NCBI GenBank assembly: GCA_029721435.1
Contig: CM056573.1
Location: forward strand, 123,901,447-123,965,446
Direction: 5' to 3'
From: Gymnothorax reevesii
Taxonomy: Eukaryota > Chordata > Actinopteri > Anguilliformes > Muraenidae
Length of the DNA stretch: 64,000 nucleotides
In this document: piece after piece, positions 55,481 through 64,000 of the stretch
Position numbering within the stretch: the stretch's first letter is position 1
How the letters are laid out: each line of letters starts with the position of its first letter
Notes under the pieces: generated by a model
Databases searched by the model: none
Told to the model about the DNA's origin: nothing
Seen by the model: the letters and a program-made list of their open reading frames with translations, nothing else
Program-made: the position numbers and the translations under genes

Positions 55481-58400
55481 CTGATTGGGGGGTAAAATTA
55501 GTCAGCTGTTAAACTGAACAAAATGCATGGGATAAAGGACATAAACTTGAAAGACTAATGTAGCATTTTTATACAATTAAAATGTCTTTTTTTGGCATTC
55601 CCCACAGAGGACGGCCTAAAGCCATGGACTTCTTCCACTGGTATAATATGGAGACTTTATTATTTTTCTTGACATAAATGTAGAATGTATTTAAATTGGA
55701 GATGAGTCATTGACCAAAAGGCCACACAAGGATCAGTGGTCTCACTAAAAACAGCCCCCCGCCCAAAAAATGAGGTATTCAGTGTTTCGGCAAGTGGCAC
55801 AGCGCATTCTAACATAAGGTTAATTTAATCATTTTCAGTTATCATCAGATATTTATTTATTTTGCAAGGTCAATAATGTTTATTAATGAGTAAAAACTCC
55901 AGAGTTAGACTGGGAGGCGAATTACCCAAGATAAATGGGGAAGATTGCACAGAGCGATCCCAAATCTGGCACATGGACAGAACTATGCTGTGGTTTTCTG
56001 AGTTTTCCTGAATTGTCCCGTGAACTCTGCAATCCTGGTTCATGTGGCCACTGCAGCCCATTTCTGAATTACAACTGGGGTGCAACTTGGATCAACCCTT
56101 CACTGAATATCTATTGGAGCAGTGCTAATATGACCATCCTTTCAAAGCTCGACAACTCTCAGCTGTAACACTCAACTGTAATAAATCATTCTCCATCTTG
56201 CTTCATCCAAGATATCACACTCTAGTCCCAGAGGGCCAGACTGTCTGCTATAGGTTGCTTCTTCTCAATCAGTGACTAATTTAAACCCTCGAAAGCATGG
56301 AGAATGGGCTCTTTACATAACCAAGTAAAGACTTCAATCAATGACTAAAAAGCTGAGGGTATGAAACGTTTTAATTCCTACTGGCAACAAACCCTGCCTA
56401 CTTTCAGAGGACTGGGTGCAGGGAAAATGGCTAATTTCAATTTTAGCATTTATAGGACGGAAGGAGGTAAAACTAAGCATTTGGAATGAGCACATCTTAG
56501 TCATAATATTGGCACCATTTTCTATCCTTGCTGTGACTGCAGGGTGAAATCTGGAGGAGCCCAGTGTATGCTGGTTTATCTTCACAACACCGGCTTTAGA
56601 CCAAAAAAACCAGGAGAGAAGTCAAGTGTAATCAACTGCTTTAATTGATCAATGAAGCTGTGTGTAACACTAAAAACCAGGGGATGCTGTGGCTCTCCAA
56701 ACTCAGGGCTGGCCAGCCCAGCACTACATTTTTTTTTCTTCCCCACACAGACGAACAGCCAGCCTTCAAGATAAGAAATCATAATTTTTAAATTACCTGG
56801 ATATCGAGGGTTTGGAGCATAATGGTGATCCAAAATTTTGTCCAAATTTTGTGATTGAGATTTGTACCTCCTGTCACACATTTCTATCAGCTAAATCTTG
56901 GAGCACAACAATTATATGTCCATGCGCCTCAGTTTTAAACAGAATTCACATTTTCATTTTGTGGTATGTCCAACAAAATTGGCTTATATGAATTAAACAT
57001 TGATATTTTGATAAATAAACATGAATAGTATTACAGATTCATCTGTCTTCCATTGCACACAAACTTAACTTTAATCTATCACCATTGTGTTATGTCACAT
57101 CAAGAGCTGGAATTGTTGGAGCACGGAGGTGACATGTTCATTTTGGCCATGATGACGCAGCACCACACTTATGAATACTCACATGTTCAGTATACTTCTG
57201 AACCATGCAGTAAAAGAGTGACTGAGATAATAAATGATGTAAACGATGTACCTGATTTGATATAATATTTGCAGACCTAAAAATCCATTTTTCTCAAAAC
57301 CTCTAAAATGGACATGTAAACATTGCGCTCCAAACCCTTGATATGGTAGATTTTTTTCTACACAGCCAAGTGATTTCAGGGGTATGCTGAGAACTATGCA
57401 TTTAGCTCATTGTCCTCCCAAATTTTCCACCGTTCACAGAATCAGCCGAGACTGTATCCCTCCAGGACTCTTCGTGTGCATATGAAATAGCTTCATGCTA
57501 CACGTTTGGACTGACCCATCTGACTACCTACACAGTCACAGTCATACTTCTCACAGTGCATTCAGATAACTCACAGTTAACAGTACCAAGCAAAGTGAAA
57601 GTCACTATAGAGGAAGAGAACAAAGCCATGACTCCTGACCAGGACTGTAAAGAAAAGTTGTGGATGTCAAAAGAAGATGCGACAGGCCATTTAAGTTGGA
57701 ATTACCATAGTGTTCAACAGAATTATAAACTGGGTGTGACAGGAGTCCCAACAGAACATGGAAAACAAGAAACTCTCTCCACCACCGTACTGTTAGGTCC
57801 ATAAATATTTTTGCAGTGACACAATTTTCAGTTTTTGCCATTGTATACCACCACGATTGATTTAAAAAGGAATATTCCACTCCTTTGCTTATTTGCCTAA
57901 GTATGTTTAACAGTCCACTTTGCCTCAAAAAGGTCTTGGACTACCTTTCCACAACGCTTCCAAGTCATCGTCAATTTGCACTGTGATGCAAGTCCAATGA
58001 GTTTCGAATCATTTGCCTGAATCTAAGGATACAGTATAGCCATATTCACTTCAGAACTCATCCTCCAGCTTTTGTCAACAATCAAATCACCTCTAGATAC
58101 AAAGGAACCAGTTCATTTAGCTACATACCCATACATGACCACTCTTCACAAATGGCGAGGTCTGCATCGGATCATGATCAGTCCTATTGCTTCCCCATTT
58201 TCTTCCCCGATCAACTCTCTGGTGCAAGTTGATCTTTGTCTCATCTGTCCAGAGGATGTTGTTCCAGAACTATACACACTTTTTTTTTTGAGTTTCTGGC
58301 CAACTTTCTGTTTTTGAGCCTTAGCACTGGTTTACATCGAGATATATCCTCTCCATTTACCCTGGTGAACTCCTCTTGATTACTGACTGAGATTGTTTAC

Positions 58401-59976
58401 TTCCTTGAAAGAGTACATGATCTGGCCAACTGCAGTGAGAGAGTTTTCTGAACCAGGAAAAGAATTTCTCAGTCATCCACCACAATTGTTATTCATATTC
58501 TTCCCGGCCATCTTGTATTTCTGAATTCACCAGTGTTTTTTTCTTTTAACAAATAAACAAATAGTTCAGTTGGCCACACCAAATGGTTTTCCTTCACTCT
58601 GGTGGGTTTGTTTTTATATTTCAGCCCAATAACAGCTTGCCTCACTGACAGTGGCAGCTCTCTGGATCTCATATATTGAGTCAGAAGCAACAGATTCCAA
58701 ATGCATCACTTGATGCCAGCAGTAGACTTTTTATGTGTTCACTTCTAAATGAATTTTTTTGGGGAATAAAAAATGCCTGACCATGGAAAAATCTGAGCAG
58801 CCAATTGTCCAAATACTTTTGGTCTCTTAAAGGTAACCAATCTGTTCTTTTTTTCTGTATAATTTAATAGATATGACTAAAACAAAGAGAAATAAATGTT
58901 TTCTCCCAAAATGCTTGCAATACCCCGAATATTGAATGTGAAATAGTTTTTGCAACATGCAAAAACTCCCTGCACCATTTGAAATACCTCATTAGTATTC
59001 TTGAGTACGCAAAAATGATGTCACGCAAAAGCTGATGTGCACAGTGGACAGAGAAATGAAGAGAAGTTGGCCAACAGCACTAAGAAATATCTGACTGATT
59101 TGGCTTGTGCTAGAAAAGACCAGGAAGAAGATCGAATGAAGAACAGGATGAATATAAAAGGCCAACGCGATCGCTGGCAAACTTTTAAAGCCAGGTTTGG
59201 AGATATTTTCGATGAAGATGAGGGCAAAAACTTTTGCTGGATACGTAAGTGAACTTGATGCCTGGTGCAAAATGCAAAAACGTTAAGGTACTTTAAATTG
59301 TCCCATATTTGTAACTAGACTTTTATAGTAATGAATTTCTTATGCATAAATGGACTGCTAGTAAATAAATTAATCTGATGACTGATCTGTCGTGTCATGC
59401 AAATTGCTCATGCACATTAATTAAGTAGTTGGCATGTCGAAATGGCCACGGCCCGGCAGCCACAAATGCTGATCATAGCGATCAAGTGATTGCTTTCCTT
59501 CAGAATTTATCCTTGTTAGAGGTCGAGGACAACATTAAAACTTACACGCAAATCTTTTTATTGGAACAGCCTGGCAAATTATTAAAAAAAAAGTTGAGGA
59601 TCAGGAAGGAATTGGTTACCTTTAAAATGGGGGGTGGAGCTCTTAAAAAAAGAAGTGTGATGCCTGCCGCGTCCACCCAATTTCAATGCGTATAACCTCA
59701 GTGTCAGGACTTTGAACTCAAATTCATTGGTCGACAGCTAAAATAACAACGCAGTGCATGTCCAAACAATAATCAATCTATCAGTAGATAAGGAGCTATG
59801 TCTACCGAGCACAATCATCTATTTCATATACATGTTGAAACAGGACTTTATTCAAGTACAATCGCGGGGTAACATCACCATAGCAACAGAGTGTTTATTC
59901 TCGGTTGTGCTGCCCTGCCTTCTCTCCTCCAGTATGAGAGCACCTCTCTCTCCTCATCGCTTTCCGGTACACTCAC
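55481..59976 (-). other. mtdh: mtdh intron (4.5 kb), may hide an exon
   Basis: It holds a Tc1 relic (57796-58827). Two plus-strand lysine-rich open frames (59037-59252, with KARFGDIFDEDEGKNF; and 59429-59695) have no family I recognise and may be transposon debris. In human MTDH about 60 residues (Ser/Thr-rich, with KKNKG) separate the parts encoded by the flanking exons. I found no candidate for that segment, though the flanking exons join in frame. Confidence 0.65.
57796..58827 (-). pseudogene. Tc1/mariner relic, minus strand
   Basis: Ends GGTCCATAAATATTTTTGCA and, at the right, CAAATACTTTTGGTCTCT lie next to TA on both sides (57794-57795 and about 58828). Minus-strand text around 57960-58270 corresponds to the first catalytic region of a Tc1-type transposase family (TGGACAGATGAGACAAAGAT on the minus strand, a WTDETK-type block). 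It then proceeds to a block that would encode a glycine-less HVWV-type motif. Frames are extensively broken. It is about 0.5 kb shorter than a full element. Confidence 0.75.
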
Positions 59977-60045
59977 CCTTTCTCTTCATTCGCTCCTTTC
60001 TCATCAGTCTCTTCTCTCTGCTGCTCATCTTCCTCTCCCAAACAC
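59977..60045 (-). CDS. mtdh: metadherin exon with the basic WE-x-K ... REKR segment
   Basis: The 69-bp exon reads VWERKMSSREKRLMRKERMK then RK, from a strong acceptor (TTTTAATGCCCCCAG) to GTGAGT. With the single G left by the previous exon the join is EEEDTG-VWERKMSSREKR. Human MTDH has, from memory, DEGAWETKISHREKRQQRKR, so the G-x-WE-x-K-x-S-x-REKR pattern is kept. This basic helix-like stretch lies in the N-terminal half of the protein. It leaves in phase 1. Together with exon 37989-38092 it is the clearest evidence for metadherin. Confidence 0.9.
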
Positions 60046-61572
60046 CTGGGGGCATTAAAACACATATCAACTGCCCCTCTGCCTACAGATAAAACATAAG
60101 TTAAATCACAAAACAAGCTTCAAAAAAGTCTGAGAATTTTCTCAAAAACCACCCTCCAAATGATTATAAAAATAAATGTGATTCAGGAGAAAGAAAAAAC
60201 AGGACAAATCATTACACAAGTAATAATAACTCCTTGAATTTTAGCAAGGGTTTTATCTTTAACTATTCAATATTTTCATCTCTCTTGGAAATATTATTGC
60301 TGATAAGGAAGTAAAGAGGCTATAAGTGCTCTTAGTTTTCAAAAAGAATGTATCACACTTAGTAAAAAATTTTTAATATTAATTTCTGTAAAATATGCAA
60401 AGAAACTCACAACCAAACAGAATAACAATTCTGGTCCCCAAAGAAAAGAACCAGAAAGGGGAAAAAAGCAGCCCTGAAAAGAAATATTCACCTAAAACAG
60501 GAAAGATCTCCTCACACAATGCAGTGCTATTGCCATTACACCAATATCCATCCAAAAGTTTGCTTTTATAAAGGAGTCAATTAAGAAGAGAAAAAAAACC
60601 TGCATGAAATTGACAAGACTGTTGAGAGTGTGGAGGAAGAGTGTGTAGAGAACGGTGGCTAATGATGTCCAGATGGAAACTTTATCAGTACATTATATAT
60701 AGGAGTAGATAACAGTTGCCATGGTTACCCTACTTCGAAGCATACAGCCAGAAAACTACAAGACAATCTTGCGTCACAGTAAGAGGAAAAGATTTGTAGG
60801 AAATGTAAATGAAACGTTAAGGCCTTATTAGCTCTGCACATGTGCAATGCATGTCACACTAGATTTTGTACAGCAAGCTGCAATATTCTCAACCACTTGA
60901 GATGAACACATTTTTCTTCCTTACTATGCAGAAGCCAGCAGCCATAAACTGCACTTCACTTATAATGGCTACTTACTAATTTTAGTTTTATTGGCCAATC
61001 GTAGCATGCACAAGTCTGATAATATCATAACACGTGAAATTAAGTTACCAATAAAAAGCATCAACACACGAACACAACACCCAAATGCCTCAGTTATATC
61101 ACTGCAGTTCTGTCATACACTCAAAGCCAAATCATCAGCTTTATCATGTCACCTAGCTGCAGAGTTTTTTTATTTTGAATAAATTGTCCATTTTCATGAA
61201 TCGGCACATGATAGGGTTTTCATGTTGCCATGGCACTTTAAGACGCGCTGTATGCCACTAAGCAAAAGCACAGACGCGACATTATCGTTAACTCCTGGAT
61301 AAGCTGTTTGTCAACTAGGGACCAGTCACCCATGCCAAGATCATATTTATCTTTCCGCCCTTGGTCGTGCTAACGGCAAATTGATTGATTAGTGATTGAC
61401 GCTCGAGTCCCTCCTAAGCTTCGCTTAACCAGGAGTAAAAAGGCATTGTCCTTCGCGAATTGACTCATAGCTCTGCTTTAACTGAGTATGCTTCACCTGA
61501 CTAAAGCCGACCAAATTTTCTGACATCAGAAATTCATCCAATCATCTGATGGCCGGATGGGAGCACTTAAGC

Positions 61573-61851
61573 CTGCCCCAGACGGTGCAACTTTGCCTGA
61601 GGCAATTGACACATCATATGACGGGTCTGCATGTTGTGATTGGTCGAGCACGTGTAACATTGCAGCAGGTAGCCCCCACACGGTGAGTAACTTCCTCGCG
61701 TGACGTGAAATATCTAGCATGCTAGATACGCTGCTGCACTGTCATGCAATGAAGTTACACAGCAAAAATCATCCCCACACGGTGCAACATTGCCTGATGC
61801 AGTATACACGCGTGTCACTTGCCTCATGCACAGCTGCACCGTCGGGGGCAG
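61573..61851. repeat. foldback element, 279 bp, with internal repeat of its end
   Basis: Ends are CTGCCCCAGACGGTGCAACT and, reverse-complemented, CTGCCCCCGACGGTGCAGCT, followed by TGAGGCAA(T/G)TGACAC in both. An extra copy of the motif (ACACGGTGCAACATTGCCTG) lies inside at about 61775. It has a GC-rich interior and no coding capacity. Confidence 0.75.
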
Positions 61852-62159
61852 TCTTTTGTCGGACCTCGCTAGCCCTTTCCACTGCATGGCAAACAGCACT
61901 CGATAAGGCCAAAATTCTGTCCAATTCTGAAGGAATCATGCGGCACAAAATTCATAAACTGGCTCAAATTATACAGTTAGCCCAGCTTTAAAGCAAAAAT
62001 GTTTTTATTCAAATGCGTTATACCAAATACCTTTTGAAACCAATTTCTTGATTGACTATCTTTTACTGCTTAATTGTTTGATTAAATGGTAACTTAATCA
62101 GGTGGCTGGCCAAATGACAGGCTGCACCATCGTTTCATGGATCTATGACAACTTGAGTT

Positions 62160-62350
62160 TAATTCATTAATTGTGTTACTTTGTAGATCAACAGATTGAT
62201 TTAATTGATAAGGAGGCTGACCTATTGATTGGTTGACTGATTGGACAATTGATTTATTGACTGACTGATGGATTGATTGTTGGTTAATTAATTGAAAAAC
62301 TGATTTATAGTATTAATTGTCAGAGTGAATGACTTGATTGATTGAATGAC
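62160..62350. repeat. degenerate (GATT)n-rich tract
   Basis: Tetranucleotide-like words ATTGATT, GACTGATTG and TGATTGATTG recur irregularly. It lies directly on the intron side of the exon 62361-62463 donor. Confidence 0.65.
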
Positions 62351-62360
62351 TGTGACATAC

Positions 62361-62463
62361 CAGTGTCCTCCTCCTCACACCTCTCCTTGGCAGAGAACAG
62401 GTCATTGGACAGCATAATGACTCTCCTCTCAAGAATATCCATTTTTCTCTTCTTTTTCTTTGG
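62361..62463 (-). CDS. mtdh: metadherin exon, lysine-rich then acidic
   Basis: The exon (103 bp, CTTGTGTTCAG acceptor, GTATGT donor) reads PKKKKRKMDILERRVIMLSN then DLFSAKERCEEEDT with one base left over. PKKKKRK is a basic nuclear-localisation-like cluster; human MTDH has a lysine cluster (KKNKKKSK) at this place, followed by an acidic end (KEVDEG) before the AWETK segment. It enters in phase 0 after exon 63774-63872 and leaves in phase 1 into exon 59977-60045, giving EEEDTG-VWERK. The middle (MDILERRVIML) has no counterpart I recognise and may be lineage-specific. Confidence 0.85.
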
Positions 62464-63773
62464 CTGAACACAAGGAAAAGTGAATGAGGAAAGTGTCGCC
62501 AACATCCCACGACACTCAGATCCCGTGAAGGAGGTGAAGCCTATCCCAGCGCACCATAGGAGAGAGACAGGAAAACAGGAACACTCTCTGGACAGTTAAC
62601 CAATCCATCACAGGGATCACACACTATTAACTAACACCTGCTGACTACTTACACTCTCATTGGCCAGACAATTATGTTTTTGGACTGACCGAGGAAACCC
62701 ACGTGAACACGAGGAGCGCACGCAAACTCTGCCCATGATTTGACGCCAAAACCCTGATGAGCCAATAGTACCAACCACTGCGCCACTGTTCAGCCTCGAT
62801 AACAAAAAAACAACTACAACATACAAGCCCATCAGAACAGCAGCACTGAACGGCGAGGTCAAACGATTAACAGTAGAGAAGGAAAAAAAACACCTGGAGT
62901 TTTATCATCTTTTAAGCATAACACCATTACCCTTCCGAAAAGCTCCGACCATCTTAAACCAGCTTAGAATTTTAGCAGCTAGAATTCTAAGCTGGTTTAA
63001 GATGGTCTGAGTTGTGTTATTAGCTGGTCATAGCTGGTGTAGCTGGTCTCTATAGCTTGTTGAAGGTGGTCAAAGCTGGTTAAGCTGGTATTTTCAGCTG
63101 GGGAAGGGCTGGTTGACCAGCTAAAACTGTCCAAAACACAGCTTAAACCAGCCTGACCATCTTAGGCTGGTCAAAACTGGAATTTTCAGCACGGACTTTT
63201 CTTGCAGTTAGCATAATATCAAAAACATTAAGGGTTGCGCTTTCTAGCATTTATATAATCGTACAAAGACTGTATTCAGAGTCATTTTTAACTTTACACA
63301 TAGGCCTAAGGAATCAAGTCATCAGTTATTTAAGCCCCACAGATCCACGGGAGCAAAATAAATAGTAGAATTAAATGATAATGCGTGGTTTGTAGAGACA
63401 CATACAGACTTAAGATGAAAGAACCTTTGAACTCAAGAATCTTTAAGACAGAGTGGCGTAAGGATATGTGGACATGAAACATTACATCAGTCATTTCTCT
63501 CTAATGTCCACAGGAAGCACGGCGGGGTCCCGCCTCGCTCGCTATAATTCTGAAAACTACGCAAACCGCCTTCGTGGGCCAAAGTGGGACTTATGTATTA
63601 ATGACCGAATTAAACAATAAAAAATCCTTCGCATTTACTTTTACACATTGAATTCAAAAGGTGAACTTATTGCACTGAAATTCAAATTTGAAGTACAACT
63701 TGTCAACTCTTAGTAATCCTCAAAAGCTTTCGCACTACCACAGGCTCGCACCGGCATTCTGCAAGCATTGTAC
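62464..63773 (-). other. mtdh: mtdh intron (1.3 kb)
   Basis: It includes the AGCTGGT-rich repeat at 62945-63190; the rest shows nothing notable. Confidence 0.75.
62945..63190. repeat. AGCTGGT-type repeat with a perfect hairpin
   Basis: Words AGCTGGT, GACCAGCT and CTGGTTTAAG recur many times in both directions. The left part forms an almost perfect hairpin: GACCATCTTAAACCAGCTTA at 62948 is mirrored by TAAGCTGGTTTAAGATGGTC ending at about 63008. This is a repeat type dispersed in teleost genomes. Confidence 0.8.
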
Positions 63774-63872
63774 CTTCAGAGGTTTTCCGTCTGTGTGAGC
63801 AGGACCTTGAGTGGCCTCGGCGTCTGTCACACTGCCATCAGGTGTGGCGACTGGACGCCCGTTCGGCTGGTC
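63774..63872 (-). CDS. mtdh: metadherin exon, PNGR segment
   Basis: The 99-bp exon is bounded by TTTCTGAACAG and GTACAA and reads DQPNGRPVATPDGSVTDAEA then TQGPAHTDGKPLK, phase 0 on both sides. Human MTDH has EKPKPNGRTVEVAEGEAV at the corresponding place after its first membrane-proximal basic region. The PNGR word, length and phase support the match. The next exon continues directly as PKKKKRK, so the join KPLK-PKKKKRK gives a longer basic cluster. The first exon (LxxLL motif, transmembrane helix) is beyond the right edge. Confidence 0.85.
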
Positions 63873-64000
63873 CTGTTCAGAAATGAGATGCTTAAAATGG
63901 GCAGAATTAATTCAGCGGGACCAAATGCGTCAATGGGCGCGAAGAAACCAGGTAATTAAGCGTCCTGATTATCGCCATCGATCACGCTCGACACGCTTAA
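63873..64000 (-). other. mtdh: mtdh intron (partial)
   Basis: Sequence upstream of the PNGR exon on the minus strand. The first exon is not in the window. Confidence 0.7.

Larger units (their letters stand above)
60046..62360 (-). other. mtdh: mtdh intron (2.3 kb)
   Basis: Its content is mostly AT-rich, with a foldback element (61573-61851) and a GATT-rich degenerate run (about 62160-62350) next to the exon 62361 donor. Nothing coding is apparent. Confidence 0.75.

Overview
This is a 64 kb piece of a ray-finned (teleost) fish nuclear genome. It has intron-split vertebrate genes with GT/AG splice sites, no compact operon-like coding, long AT-rich introns, CA/TG microsatellites, and many decayed Tc1/mariner and hAT elements of types common in teleosts. 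An ostariophysan such as a characiform or catfish is possible, but this is a guess from the repeat types.

Two genes were recognised, both on the minus strand and in tandem. (1) A metadherin gene (mtdh; LYRIC/AEG-1) enters from the right edge. Its exons, in transcription order, are 63774-63872, 62361-62463, 59977-60045, 55229-55480, 54044-54118, 37989-38092, 28301-28397 (less certain) and the terminal exon 22579-22634 with stop. All recognised exon junctions keep reading phase. Exon 37989-38092 carries the DW-x6-W-x2-W motif that matches the SND1-binding tryptophans of human MTDH. The first exon lies beyond position 64000. (2) A LAPTM4-family gene, closest to LAPTM4A, starts at 13749 (exon 1: 13651-13749; exon 2: 3642-3762); its other exons lie left of position 1. 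The order MTDH then LAPTM4, in the same orientation, is that of human MTDH-LAPTM4B, but the LAPTM4 partner here is of the A type.

Layout: 1-13650, laptm4 introns and exon 2 with foldback MITEs and one Tc1 relic; 13651-14000, laptm4 exon 1 and presumed promoter; 14000-21690, intergenic, with three Tc1-like relics, one split by a solo LTR; 21690-38092, 3' part of mtdh with an LTR-retrotransposon remnant, three Tc1/foldback blocks and other MITEs; 38093-54043, one roughly 16 kb mtdh intron holding a dense nest of transposons (hAT with a Tc1 inside, a tRNA-like TIR element, a broken THAP exon, a LINE fragment inside a MITE, two hAT elements with perfect 8-bp target duplications); 54044-64000, 5' part of mtdh with short exons and one Tc1 relic.

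No rRNA gene, CRISPR array, bacterial operon or phage was seen. The most informative points are the mtdh/laptm4a-type linkage, the conserved SND1-binding motif in an otherwise divergent metadherin, and several nested insertions whose order can be read from target-site duplications.
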